Origin: Myxococcales bacterium
Lineage (GTDB): Bacteria > Myxococcota > Bradymonadia > UBA7976 > UBA1532
Assembly (NCBI GenBank): GCA_020633515.1
Contig: JACKDM010000015.1
Span: 1-64,000 of the forward strand
Length of the DNA stretch: 64,000 nt
Reading direction: 5' to 3'
The position numbers and the translations under genes were made by a program. Under the pieces are notes generated by a model that had not been told where the DNA came from, did not search any database, and saw only the letters and a list, made by a program, of their open reading frames with translations. Shown piece after piece: positions 44,691 through 55,019 of this stretch; positions within the stretch are counted from its first letter, which is position 1, and every line of letters starts with the position of its first letter.

Positions 44691-46307
44691 ATGTCTCGTT
44701 TTCGGTGGGCGATTCTCGGCGGTCTCATCGGGCTCGGCGCCTGCGTGCCGGGCGGGGGCGGGGGCGGTGGTGACGACGACGACGGCGGGCGACCCGACGC
44801 GGCGGCGTGCGTGGCGGCATGTGACGGGCGGCTCTGCGGCGACGATGGCTGCGGGTCGAGCTGCGGCGCGTGCGGCGAGGGCGAGGCGTGCGGCCTCGCG
44901 GGGGCGTGCGTGGCGGTGGGCGAGGGCTGCGGCGATGGCATGTGCGCCGGCGCCGAGGACTGCGCGAGCTGCGCGGTCGACTGCGGGGGCTGCTGTGGCA
45001 ACGGGGTGTGTGATCCGGGGGCGGGGGAGTCGTGCGTGAGCTGCGCCGGTGACTGCGGCTGCGGCGGCGGCGAGCGGTGTGATGACACGGCGCGGCGGTG
45101 TGTGCCGAGCGGCGCGGGCGGTGAGGGTGGCATGGGTGGTGCCGGGGGTTCTGGTGGCATGGGTGGTGTGGGCGGCGCCGGTGGCATGGGTGGCATGGGT
45201 GGTTCTGGTGGCATGGGTGGTTCTGGTGGCATGGGTGGTTCTGGTGGTATGGGTGGCTCTGGTGGCATGGGTGGTGCCGGTGGCATGGGTGGTGCCGGTG
45301 GCATGGGTGGCATGGGTGGCATGGCCGGCACCCCGCCCCGCATCACCCGCCTCGTCGCCGAGCCCGCCGTCATCACCGAGGGCGAGCGGGTCACCCTCCG
45401 CGCCACCGTCGAAGACCCGGACGGCGACGTCGCCGCCGGCGCGCTCGAGAGCGACGACGGCGTCGCCTACGGCCCCTTCGCGCGCGGCGCCGGCGACGTC
45501 TGGACGGCGAGCATCGACTGGGCGCGGCTGCACGCCGCCGAGCCGATCGACTTCCCCGCCGGCGGCGATCAGCGCCGCAGTCTCAGCGCCATCTTCACCG
45601 ATCGCGCCGGCGGCGTCGCCCGCGACGCCGTGCAGATCACGCTGAGCTGCGGCGGTGAGGCGGCCTGCGACGGCGCCTGCCGCCCGCTCGACACCGTCAC
45701 CGACTGCGGCGCCTGCGGCCGCGCCTGCGATCCGGGCGAGGCCTGCGTCGACGGCGTCTGCGGCTGCGGCCCCGAGTGCCTCGCGCCGCGGCCGGGTGAG
45801 CTCGTCTTCACCGAGTTCATCGCCAACCCCGCCGCCGTGCTCGACAGCGCCGGCGAGTGGTTCGAGTTCGCCAACGTCGGCCTGCGCCCGATCTCGCTCG
45901 AAGGCGTCGCCGTCGGCGACCCGGAGACGATCCCCGCCGACGGCCCCAACGCGCTGCGCTTCGAAGACGCCGTGATCCTCGAGCCCGGCCAGCACTATGT
46001 CATCGGCCGCAACGGTGATCCCATCCTCAACGGCGGGGTGCGCGTCGACCGCGCGCTCGTGACCCTCTCGCTGCGCAACGACAGCGACACCCTCGCGATC
46101 GTCGCCGCCGATGGCGCCGTGCTCGACCGGCTCGACTACGGCCCGCTGCAAGCCAACGACGCCGGCGCCGCGTGGCAGCTCTCGCGTGATGCCTACCGCG
46201 CGCCCGACCGCGGCTTCGCGACGCAGTGGTGCCGCGCCGCGACGCCCTGGCCGGGGAGCGCGGGCGACCTCGGCAGCCCGGGCGCGCTCAACGCCGACTG
46301 CCCGTGA
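44691..46307 (+). CDS. Lipoprotein with Cys-rich, GGMGG-repeat and lamin-tail-like domains
   Basis: A 538-residue lipoprotein (lipobox GLGAC). A Cys-rich region to about residue 140 (CGDDGCGSSCGACGEGEACG, and CGNGVCDPGAGESC) precedes a G-G-M-G-G repeat of about 70 residues. Then come an Ig-like strand region (about 220-320) and a short Cys pair region. The C-terminal 150 residues look like a lamin-tail domain, GELVFTEFIANPAAVLDSAG and EWFEFANVGLRPISL, which in bacteria is found on secreted nucleases and surface proteins. No nuclease motif is seen. Probably a surface protein of structural or binding role. Confidence 0.82.
   Translation: MSRFRWAILGGLIGLGACVPGGGGGGGDDDDGGRPDAAACVAACDGRLCGDDGCGSSCGACGEGEACGLAGACVAVGEGCGDGMCAGAEDCASCAVDCGGCCGNGVCDPGAGESCVSCAGDCGCGGGERCDDTARRCVPSGAGGEGGMGGAGGSGGMGGVGGAGGMGGMGGSGGMGGSGGMGGSGGMGGSGGMGGAGGMGGAGGMGGMGGMAGTPPRITRLVAEPAVITEGERVTLRATVEDPDGDVAAGALESDDGVAYGPFARGAGDVWTASIDWARLHAAEPIDFPAGGDQRRSLSAIFTDRAGGVARDAVQITLSCGGEAACDGACRPLDTVTDCGACGRACDPGEACVDGVCGCGPECLAPRPGELVFTEFIANPAAVLDSAGEWFEFANVGLRPISLEGVAVGDPETIPADGPNALRFEDAVILEPGQHYVIGRNGDPILNGGVRVDRALVTLSLRNDSDTLAIVAADGAVLDRLDYGPLQANDAGAAWQLSRDAYRAPDRGFATQWCRAATPWPGSAGDLGSPGALNADCP
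45121..45325 (+). repeat. Repeat encoding the GGMGG tether
   Basis: Units of GGTGGCATGGGTGG with GTTCTG or GTGCCG between them repeat about fifteen times, in frame with the lipoprotein gene. The words use many GGT and ATG codons, unlike the flanks. Tract length could vary by slippage without frame loss. Confidence 0.88.
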
Positions 46308-46455
46308 GCGCGCGCCGCTCGCGCTCACCCCCATGCGAGTTGATGCCATCGCAGCGGCGCCGCGCGACCCATGCCATGCGCGAGCAGCGCGGCGCGTCAC
46401 GCTGCGTCCCCCGATCGCGTTGCGCCTCGTCGCCCCCCGCGCCACACTGCGCGCC

Positions 46456-48366
46456 GTGCGACGCTTCGACCTCACCCACCTCGCCGCGCTCTGGAGCACC
46501 GAGCGCGCCGCCGCCGCCGCCCGCGTCGTCGAGCGCCGACGCGCGCTGCCGCTCGCGGCCCGGGTCGCGGCGGGCGAGGCGCTGCGCGGGGTGAGCATCG
46601 ACGACCTCGCGCCCGCGCCCGGTGACCGCACGCTGCTCTGGCTCGCCGGCGCGCTCGATGCCTTCCGCGTCCGCCCCGGCGATCCGCTGCTGTTGTGGTG
46701 GACCGATCCCGACGACCGCGAGGCGGTGCGCGCGGTCGCGGCGCGGGTGCGGCGGGGGCGGCTCGGGGTGATGGTCGACGGCGACGTGCCCGATCGGCTG
46801 CTCGGCGGCGCGTTCAACGTCGACCGCGACGACCCGCAGGCGACCTTCGCGCGCGGCCGGCGCGCGATCGCGGCGCTCGCGGCGGCGCGGCCGGGGAGCG
46901 ACGCGGGCCGGCTGCGGGCGGTGCTCGCGGGCGAGGCGACGGTCGCCTTCGAGCGTGACGCGGTGAGCGGGATCGACCCGACGCTCGACGACTCCCAGCG
47001 CGACGCGGTGCGCCACGCGCTCGCCGCGCGGCCGATCGCGCTCATCCACGGCCCGCCCGGGACCGGCAAGACCCGCACGCTCGTCGAGGTCGTGCGCCGC
47101 GCGGTCGCGGCCGGCGACCGGGTGCTCGCGACCGCGATGAGCAACACCGCGACCGACCACCTCGCCGCCCAGCTCGCCGCCGCCGGTGTTCCGGTCGTGC
47201 GCCTCGGCCACCCCGCCCGCGTCGACCCGCGCGTCGAGCCGCACACCCTCGACGCCCGCCTCGAAGCCACCGACGCCTTCGCGCTCGCCCGCCGCTGGCA
47301 GGCCGAGGCGCGGCAGGTGCGCGACCGGGCGTTCAAGCGCCGCGACCGCGGCGGCGATCGGGGCGCGTTCCGCGACGCGCTGCGCGAGGCCAACCGCCTC
47401 GAACGCGACGCCCGCCAGCAGCTCGACCGGCACAAGGACGCGATCCTCGACGCGACGCCGGTGGTCTGCGCGACGGCGGCCGGCGCCGACGCCGAGCTGC
47501 TGCGCGACCGCGGCTTCGACCTCGTCGTGCTCGACGAGGCGACGCAGGCGCCCGACCCGATCGCGCTCGTCGCGCTGCTGCGCGCGCCGCGGGCGGTGCT
47601 CGCCGGCGACCCCGAGCAGCTCCCGCCGACGGTGATCGATCCGGCGGCCGAGCGCGGCGGGCTCGGGGTGACGCTCTTCGAGCGGCTCGCGGCGGCGCAG
47701 GGTGAGGCGGCGCGCATGTTGACGGTGCAGTACCGCATGGCCGCCGAGCTGATGGCGCACCCGTCGGCGACGCGCTACGGCGGCCGCCTCGTCGCCGGGC
47801 CGGGCGTCGGCGGGCGCCGGCTCGAAGACCTCGGCGTCGCGCCCGATCCGCTGCGGCCGGGGCCGCTCGTGCTCGTCGACACCGCGGGCAAGGGCTACGA
47901 CGAGGTCATCGACCCCGAGAGCGGCAGCGTCGACAACCCCGGGCAGGCCGCGCGCACCGCCGCCGAGGTGCGCCGTCTGCTGAGCCGCGGCCTCGCCGCT
48001 GATGCCATCGGTGTCATCACGCCGTACCGCGCGCAGCGCCAGCGGCTGCGCGCGCTGCTCGCCGATGCCATCGCCGCCGGCCTCGAGGTCGACACCGTCG
48101 ATGGCTTCCAAGGCCGCGAGAAGGAGGCCATCGTCGTCGACCTCGTGCGCAGCAACGCCGAGGGCGTCGTCGGCTTCGTCGCCGATCGGCGGCGGCTCAA
48201 CGTCGCGCTGACCCGCGCCAAGCGGCTCCTGCTCGTGGTCGCCGACGTCGCGACCCTCGGCGGCGAGCCCGACTTCGCGGCGTTCGTCGAAGAGGCCGAG
48301 CGGCAGGGCGGCTGGGTGAGCGCGTGGAGCGACGAGGCGGAGCCACTGGAGGGATCGAACCCATGA
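46456..48366 (+). CDS. SF1 helicase of the IGHMBP2/SMUBP2 type
   Basis: A 636-residue helicase with the full motif set: GPPGTGKTRT (I, near 199), DEATQ (II), GDPEQLPPTV (III), QYRMAAE (IV), TVDGFQGREKE (V) and NVALTRAK (VI). This is the UPF1-like branch that includes human IGHMBP2, moving 5'-3' on RNA or DNA; the bacterial role is probably nucleic-acid repair or RNA processing. GTG 46456 is preferred because the sequence becomes coding-like there; an ATG at 46333 would add 41 unnatural residues. The stop overlaps the M20 gene start by 4 bp. It has two GATGCCATC motifs at 48,001 and 48,064. Confidence 0.9.
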   Translation: MRRFDLTHLAALWSTERAAAAARVVERRRALPLAARVAAGEALRGVSIDDLAPAPGDRTLLWLAGALDAFRVRPGDPLLLWWTDPDDREAVRAVAARVRRGRLGVMVDGDVPDRLLGGAFNVDRDDPQATFARGRRAIAALAAARPGSDAGRLRAVLAGEATVAFERDAVSGIDPTLDDSQRDAVRHALAARPIALIHGPPGTGKTRTLVEVVRRAVAAGDRVLATAMSNTATDHLAAQLAAAGVPVVRLGHPARVDPRVEPHTLDARLEATDAFALARRWQAEARQVRDRAFKRRDRGGDRGAFRDALREANRLERDARQQLDRHKDAILDATPVVCATAAGADAELLRDRGFDLVVLDEATQAPDPIALVALLRAPRAVLAGDPEQLPPTVIDPAAERGGLGVTLFERLAAAQGEAARMLTVQYRMAAELMAHPSATRYGGRLVAGPGVGGRRLEDLGVAPDPLRPGPLVLVDTAGKGYDEVIDPESGSVDNPGQAARTAAEVRRLLSRGLAADAIGVITPYRAQRQRLRALLADAIAAGLEVDTVDGFQGREKEAIVVDLVRSNAEGVVGFVADRRRLNVALTRAKRLLLVVADVATLGGEPDFAAFVEEAERQGGWVSAWSDEAEPLEGSNP

Positions 48367-49553
48367 AGCTCGATGACACGCTGATCGCGCGGCTGCACGC
48401 CGCGGTGCACGATGCCTTCGAAGGCTGGCAGGTGCCCCGGCTGGTGGCGCTCGTCGAGCAGCCGAGCCACACCTACGCCCGCGACGACGTCGAGGCGGCG
48501 GCGGCGCTCTTCGATGGCTGGGCGGCCGAGCTCGGCCTGAGCGTCGAGCGGCACCCCGATCCGGCGGGGCGCTTCGCCGATCATCGGGTCTATGCCACCC
48601 CGGCGACGGGCGATGGCACGGCGGCGGCGCTCGTCGGGCACATCGACACGGTCTTTCCGCGCGCGACGGGCTTTCTGCATTGGCGGCGCGAGGGCGACCG
48701 CGGGCACGGGCCGGGCGCGCTCGACATGAAGTCGGGGCTCGTCGCGATGCTCGCCGCGCTGCGGGCGCTCGCCGCGGTCGATCCGGCGCGGGCGGCGCGG
48801 CTGGCGCTGCGGCTGGTGGTCGTCACCGACGAGGAGGTCAGCTCGCCGTCGAGCCGCGCGCTGTGGCCGGCGCTGCTGCCGCGGGTGAGCCACGCGCTCG
48901 TGCTCGAGTCGGGCCGCGACGAAGACCGGATCGTCATCGCGCGCAAGGGATCGGCGAGCTACACGGTGACCGCCCACGGCCGCGCGGCGCACAGTGGCAA
49001 CAAACACGCCGAGGGCCGCAGCGCCATCCATGCCTTGTGCCTGCTCGTGCCGTCGATCGAGGCGCTGACCGACGATGCCACCGGGCTGACGGTCAGCGTC
49101 GGTCTCATCAGCGGCGGCACCGCGCGCAACACCGTGCCCGAGACGGCGCGCTGCGAGGTCGACGCCCGCTTCGAGCGGGTCGCCGACGCCGAGAAGCTCG
49201 ACGCCGCGATGCGCGCGCTCGAAGCCACGCCGCTGCCCGGCAGGCTCGCCGACGTGCGGATCGAGGTCGGCGGTGGCATCGCGCGCCCGCCGATGGAAGC
49301 CACCGATGCCATGCGCGCGCTCGCCGACCGCTACGGCGCCCACGCCCGCCGCGCCGGCCTCGGCGCCGGGCCCGCGCCGTTGCAGGGCGGCGGCTCCGAC
49401 GCCAACCTCATCGCCGCCGCCGGCGTGCCCTGCGTCGACGGACTCGGACCCGCCGGGCAGCACTACCATCGCACCGATGAGTGGTGCAGCCTCGACAGCC
49501 TGCGCCGCCGCACCCAGGCGCTCGTCACCTTCCTCGCCGAAGAGGCCGGCTGA
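48363..49553 (+). CDS. M20-family metallopeptidase
   Basis: A 396-residue zinc peptidase of the ArgE/CPG2/DapE superfamily. Metal-site motifs are VGHIDTVFP, GALDMKSG, VTDEEVSS (catalytic Glu) and YHRTDEW near the end; a dimerisation domain sits in the middle (SYTVTAHGRAAHSG). Likely substrates are N-acyl amino acids, dipeptides or carboxypeptidase-type peptides; CPG2-like is the closest reading. ATG 48363 is inside ATGA that also holds the helicase stop, and GGAGGGA precedes it. Pairing with a helicase is unusual. Codons here are notably T-richer. Confidence 0.88.
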   Translation: MKLDDTLIARLHAAVHDAFEGWQVPRLVALVEQPSHTYARDDVEAAAALFDGWAAELGLSVERHPDPAGRFADHRVYATPATGDGTAAALVGHIDTVFPRATGFLHWRREGDRGHGPGALDMKSGLVAMLAALRALAAVDPARAARLALRLVVVTDEEVSSPSSRALWPALLPRVSHALVLESGRDEDRIVIARKGSASYTVTAHGRAAHSGNKHAEGRSAIHALCLLVPSIEALTDDATGLTVSVGLISGGTARNTVPETARCEVDARFERVADAEKLDAAMRALEATPLPGRLADVRIEVGGGIARPPMEATDAMRALADRYGAHARRAGLGAGPAPLQGGGSDANLIAAAGVPCVDGLGPAGQHYHRTDEWCSLDSLRRRTQALVTFLAEEAG

Positions 49554-49633
49554 TTCATCCGCCGTTCATCGCTGTGTTTCTTGCGCGCCGATCGGAGCTG
49601 GTACAAGCTCATACGGTTGCCCGAGGACCCCCG

Positions 49634-50497
49634 ATGAAGAGACAGCCCGACATCACTCCCGCGCTCGACGGACTCTCCGTGGGCGATGCCTTCGGCGCCG
49701 CGTTCGAGCGGCTCCCCTTCGACACCATCCGGCGCCGCGAGCCGCCGCCCGGGCCCTGGCGCTGGGGTGATGCCACCTCGACGGCGCTGGCGACGGCGGC
49801 GGCGCTCGGTGATGGCATCGACCCGGCGAGGCTCGCGGCCGAGCTCGGCGATCGATACCGGGCGTGGCCCTGGCGGGCGCCGCGGGATGGCTCCGAGCCG
49901 GTGCTGATGCGGATCGCGGCGGGTGATGACTGGCGCATCGCGGCCGGCTCGGCGGCGGCGGCGGGGAGCGCGGCGGCGGCGCGGGGCGTGGTGGTGGGGG
50001 CGGCGTATCACGGTGAGCCGGCGCGGGCGGCGGGCGAGGCGCGGCGGGCGGCGGAGGTGACCCACGGCGACGGCGAGGCGCAGGCGGGCGCGATGGCGGT
50101 CGCGGCGGCGGCGGCGCTGGCAGGGCCGGGCGCGCCGAAGGGCGGTGACTTCATCGCGGCGGTGCTGCCGCATGTGCCGGCGGGCGAAGTGCACGCGCGC
50201 CTCGAAGCGGCGGCGGGGCTCGGGCCCGATCGCTTCGTGATCGCCGAGCGGGTCCTCGGCACCGGGCGGCGACGGCGGGCGGTCGACACGGTCCCGTTCG
50301 CGCTGTGGGTGGTGGCATGGCATCGCGATTACGAAGACGCGGCGTGGCTCGCCGCGGCGGGCATGGGTGATCGCCCCACGCTGCTCGCGCTCGTCGGCGG
50401 GCTCGTCGCCGCGTGGTCGCCGCCCCCCGCCGCGTGGCGGGCCGCGCGCGAGCCGCTGACGGCGCCCCCGTCGGGCGCCCTGCACGCCGCCCCCTGA
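49634..50497 (+). CDS. ADP-ribosylglycohydrolase-like protein
   Basis: A 287-residue helical protein with the opening LSVGDAFGAAFE (about 14-25) of the ARH/DraG family, which removes ADP-ribose from proteins. Family enzymes follow this with a T-D-D-T metal motif; here it reads WGDATSTALATAAAL, so two of the usual metal ligands are changed. A later metal region is not clear; VDTVPFALW resembles the family's DSVP or DTVxAALW segment. Activity is therefore uncertain. GAGGA precedes ATG 49634. A GATGGCATC motif lies at 49,811. Confidence 0.78.
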   Translation: MKRQPDITPALDGLSVGDAFGAAFERLPFDTIRRREPPPGPWRWGDATSTALATAAALGDGIDPARLAAELGDRYRAWPWRAPRDGSEPVLMRIAAGDDWRIAAGSAAAAGSAAAARGVVVGAAYHGEPARAAGEARRAAEVTHGDGEAQAGAMAVAAAAALAGPGAPKGGDFIAAVLPHVPAGEVHARLEAAAGLGPDRFVIAERVLGTGRRRRAVDTVPFALWVVAWHRDYEDAAWLAAAGMGDRPTLLALVGGLVAAWSPPPAAWRAAREPLTAPPSGALHAAP

Positions 50498-50602
50498 CGC
50501 TCGCCCGCCGCGCCGTGGCACACATGCCTTGACGCCCCGGCGCCACCCCTGCCACCGTCGCCGCCAGAGACGGCCGAAGACACGGTGAGGGGAGCAGAGA
50601 GC

Positions 50603-51400
50603 ATGAGCCTGGAATGGATCCGCGAACTACCCGCCCGCTGGGACGCCGACAAGAAGCGCATCATCGGTGAGGCGCCGGCGGGCATCTTCGACGCCCGCTA
50701 TCGGGCCAGCGCGGTCGGCGCGCCGCTCGCGGGCGAGTGGTGGCGCGTCGAGCGCGGCGGCGAGGTGGTGGGATATGGCTGGCTCGACGCGGTCTGGGGC
50801 GACGCCGAGATCCTGCTCGCGGTCGCGCCGGCGAGCCAGGGCGAGGGCGTCGGCGCCTTCATCGTCGACCGCCTCGCCGACGAGGCGGTGCAGCGCGGGC
50901 TCAACTACATCTACAACGTCGTGCGCAGCACCCACCCCGAGGGCGAGTCGCTGACCCGCTGGCTGCGGGCGCGCGGCTTCGAGCAGCAGCCCGACGGCCG
51001 CCTCACCCGCCGCGCCGAGGCGCCGACGAAGCGGCCGAAGCACGGCACGATCGGCTGGATCGACCTCACGATCGACGCCGCCGACACCGTGCGCGACTTC
51101 TACCAGACCGTCGCCGGCTGGAGCGCCGAGCCGGTGCCGATGGGCGGCGGCAGCTACGCCGACTACACGATGACGCCGGCCGGCGGCGGCGATCCGGTCG
51201 CCGGCGTCTGCCACGCGCGCGGCCCCAACGCGGGGCTTCCGCCGCAGTGGATGATCTACATCGCCGTCGATGATCTGAAGGCCGCGCTCGAAGCGGTGCG
51301 CGCCCACGGCGGCGAGGTCGTGCGCGACGGCGAGTCGATGGCGGTCGCGCGCGACCCGGCCGGGGCGTTCTTCGCGCTGTGGCAGGCGCCTGGGACCTGA
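50603..51400 (+). CDS. GNAT acetyltransferase fused to a VOC (glyoxalase-like) domain
   Basis: A 265-residue two-domain protein. Residues about 30-130 are a GNAT-like domain, with [20 protein letters not shown] carrying the Q/G-x-G-x-G acetyl-CoA loop and a later R-A-R-G-F. Residues about 145-265 are a VOC domain: [20 protein letters not shown], then [12 protein letters not shown], and [18 protein letters not shown] with [13 protein letters not shown] at the end. Such pairs are known from antibiotic-resistance-type proteins; the VOC part may bind a small molecule rather than metal. The substrate is unknown. GAGGGGAG precedes ATG. Confidence 0.82.
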   Translation: MSLEWIRELPARWDADKKRIIGEAPAGIFDARYRASAVGAPLAGEWWRVERGGEVVGYGWLDAVWGDAEILLAVAPASQGEGVGAFIVDRLADEAVQRGLNYIYNVVRSTHPEGESLTRWLRARGFEQQPDGRLTRRAEAPTKRPKHGTIGWIDLTIDAADTVRDFYQTVAGWSAEPVPMGGGSYADYTMTPAGGGDPVAGVCHARGPNAGLPPQWMIYIAVDDLKAALEAVRAHGGEVVRDGESMAVARDPAGAFFALWQAPGT

Positions 51401-51462
51401 ACGTCACATCGTCTCGGTCGCTGTGACCAGGACATCTCGGCACCACCCGCCTCGGGCGAGGC

Positions 51463-52914
51463 TCAGTGCCCGGTGAGGCGGAGCGTGTAGCCCGCCCGCG
51501 CGCCCTGATAGCCGGTCACCACCACGAGCTGCTCGCCGACGAAGACCAGCCGCTCGTCATCGGTCGCGCTCGCGCTCCCGATCGGCTGCCCGTCGAGCCC
51601 GACCGCCGGCGCGCCCCGCAGCGGATCCCACACAAAGACGTCGAGGTCGCCCTCGGCGTGGCGGAAGCTCAGGTCGAGGGTCCAGAAGCCGCCGTGTCCG
51701 ACGCGGTAGAAGTCGGCGCCGCCGTCGCAGACGCCGCCGCTGATCGTGTCGCCGGGCGCGAGCGGCGCCGCCTGACCGGCGTCGTCGTTGGGCTCGGCGC
51801 TCTCCTCGACGCAGCCGGCGGGCGGGGCGGCCTCGGGCACCGGGGCGGGCGCGGCCTCGGCCTCGCGGCGGGCGAGCGCGGCGAAGTCGATCGCGCCGGT
51901 GCGGTCGCGGTTGGCGACCACCCGCATGTCGCGGCGGCGCACGGCGAAGACGGTGGGGTAGCTCTGCACGATCGGGGCGCTGGCGAGGGCGCCGCTGACC
52001 GGGCGGGTCGCGCCGTCGCCGACGCGCAGGCCGGGCGCGCCGGGCGCGTGGCGGTCGATCACCCGGCGGGCGACCTCGTGGCTGGCGGGCGCGTAGCCGC
52101 GGTCCTGCGTCTCGATGAAGACGAAGAGCGCGCCGGCCGCGTCGGCGGCGGCGGCGCTGCGCGACAGCTCGCCGAGGTACTGCGCGCAGGCGCCGCACCA
52201 CTCGGCGCCGACGACGACGGCGAGGATCGAGTAGCGGTCGTAGGCCGGGTCGCAGTGGAAGCGCTCGAGGTCGAAGTCGACGCGGCGGCCGGCGGCGTCG
52301 TAGGCGCCGGTCCAGGCGAGGGGCGGCACGACCGCGCCGTCGGCGAGCGCGTGCAGCCCGCCGGGGTAGCGGCACGGGGGCGGCGCAGGCGCGGGTTCGG
52401 GTTCGGGATCGGGCTCGGGCGCTGGCTGAGGCGCAGGCGGGGGCGCCGGCTCGTCGTCAGGCGCGGGCGCGGGCTCGGTGTCGGGCGCCGGCGCGGGCCC
52501 GGCCTCCGGCGTCGGCGCCGGCTCGGCCTCGGGCGCCTCGCTCACCGGCCCCTTCGGCGGCGGCCGCTCGCCCGGCGTCGGCGCGGGGACCGGCCGATCG
52601 ACCGGCGGCGCGTCGACCACCGCCGCGTCGTCGAGCGCGCACCACCCGATCGGCGACCCCGGCGCCGGCAGACAGACCCGCCCGTCGCAGTCGAGCGCGT
52701 GCCCGCACGGCCGGATGCAGGTCCCGGCGAGACATTCGAGCCCCACCGCGCACACCTCGAGGTCACAGCTCGCGCCCTCCTCACCCGCCGCCGCCGTCGG
52801 CGCGAGCGGCTCGATCGCCGCGCAGCCCACGAGCAGCCAGGCCATGAGCGCCGCCCCCGCGCTCCACCCGGCGCCTCCGCCGGATGCCATCGCCGACGCT
52901 GACCTGCGAGCCAT
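51463..52914 (-). CDS. Lipoprotein with thioredoxin-like and PPC-like domains
   Basis: ATG 52914, after GGGAGGGAG, gives a 483-residue lipoprotein (lipobox LLVGC). A Cys-rich segment (CDLEVCAVGLECLAGTC) and a Pro/Glu/Ala tether of about 80 residues (PAPEPEP type) precede a thioredoxin-like domain (about 210-340) with VVGAEWCGACAQYLGEL, an intact CxxC at about 240. The end (about 375-483) is a PPC-like beta domain with AEPNDDAGQAAPL and DLDVFVWDP. It may act on disulfides at the cell surface, perhaps for the many Cys-rich lipoproteins encoded nearby (inference). A GATGCCATC lies in the signal-peptide region. Confidence 0.82.
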   Translation of the reverse strand: MARRSASAMASGGGAGWSAGAALMAWLLVGCAAIEPLAPTAAAGEEGASCDLEVCAVGLECLAGTCIRPCGHALDCDGRVCLPAPGSPIGWCALDDAAVVDAPPVDRPVPAPTPGERPPPKGPVSEAPEAEPAPTPEAGPAPAPDTEPAPAPDDEPAPPPAPQPAPEPDPEPEPAPAPPPCRYPGGLHALADGAVVPPLAWTGAYDAAGRRVDFDLERFHCDPAYDRYSILAVVVGAEWCGACAQYLGELSRSAAAADAAGALFVFIETQDRGYAPASHEVARRVIDRHAPGAPGLRVGDGATRPVSGALASAPIVQSYPTVFAVRRRDMRVVANRDRTGAIDFAALARREAEAAPAPVPEAAPPAGCVEESAEPNDDAGQAAPLAPGDTISGGVCDGGADFYRVGHGGFWTLDLSFRHAEGDLDVFVWDPLRGAPAVGLDGQPIGSASATDDERLVFVGEQLVVVTGYQGARAGYTLRLTGH

Positions 52915-52972
52915 CGCTCCCTCCCGAGTCGACCTGCCGCGCCCGCAGTACACGAACCGTGCCGAGCCCGCC

Positions 52973-52990
52973 GATGCCATCGATGCCATC
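52973..52990. repeat. Two adjacent GATGCCATC motifs in a divergent gap
   Basis: Copies at 52973-52981 and 52982-52990 lie directly head to tail in the 153-bp region between divergent lipoprotein genes, with a third copy just inside the minus-strand gene at 52883. A regulatory role for either gene is possible but not shown. Confidence 0.8.
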
Positions 52991-53067
52991 CGCCCTCCGG
53001 GGAACCGCGCTTGCGACGCCGCCCCCATCGGCTGCATCGTTCCCGCGCGTCGCCCCCGGAGTCATCC

Positions 53068-53511
53068 ATGCCGCGCCTCGCCCTCCTCGCCGCGCTCCTC
53101 GCCGCCCCGCTCGCCGCCTGTGAGTCACCCACCGAGCCCGAGCTCCGCGGCACCGTCGAAGCCATCTACCCGCTCGACTTCGTCGACACCCGCGCCCGCC
53201 TCGACCGCGACGGCCTCTCGATCGAGTACCACGCCGGCGACGGCCAGATCCCGGTGCAGCTCATCGTGCGCCGCCCCCCGAGCGGCCCCGACGTCATCGA
53301 CCTCGCCGACGACGGCGACGTCATCGGCCGCCGCGACGGCCGCGTGCTCCCCGCCCGCAAGAGCGGCGAGCTCGTCCTCCTCGACTACGCCCCCGAAGAC
53401 GGCGCCCGCGTCGCCGGCACCTTCTCCGCCGTGCTCACCACCGGCGATCGGAACTACGGCCTCGCCGGCGCCTTCGACACCACGCTCACCGACGCGCGCG
53501 CGCAGAAGTGA
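53068..53511 (+). CDS. Small lipoprotein of unknown function
   Basis: A 147-residue protein with signal peptide MPRLALLAALLAAPLAAC as lipobox and no long tether. The rest is beta-rich with many Asp (VEAIYPLDFVDTRARLDRDG, DVIDLADDGDVIG, GTFSAVLTTGDRN) and one domain of about 110 residues. No family is recognised; it may be a small surface or periplasmic beta-barrel-like fold. It is divergent from the thioredoxin-like lipoprotein gene and 58 bp before the phosphofructokinase gene. Confidence 0.75.
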   Translation: MPRLALLAALLAAPLAACESPTEPELRGTVEAIYPLDFVDTRARLDRDGLSIEYHAGDGQIPVQLIVRRPPSGPDVIDLADDGDVIGRRDGRVLPARKSGELVLLDYAPEDGARVAGTFSAVLTTGDRNYGLAGAFDTTLTDARAQK

Positions 53512-53569
53512 CTCCCCGCCGAGACACCCGCGGAGTAAGGTTGCACCGCACGCACAAGCGAGGTTCACC

Positions 53570-54901
<1,332 letters not shown>

Positions 54902-55019
54902 GCGCCGACTGAGCGCCGCCTGAGCGCCCCCGCCCGCCGCGCCGTTTGAAATCGCCGGCCCTCGGGCGATACGTTGGCCCCACCGTCGCCCGTTCCGCGC
55001 CCCTCGTCCCCGGGAGCCC

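Noticed and set aside
46333..46455. Earlier ATG start for the helicase
   Set aside because: The added residues look non-coding, include a GATGCCATC site typical of gaps, and no ribosome site precedes the ATG.
44352..47738. Another long minus-strand frame opposite HU, the lamin-tail lipoprotein and the helicase
   Set aside because: It is the shadow of three well-supported plus-strand genes; its sequence is Ser/Ala/Arg-rich with no family feature.
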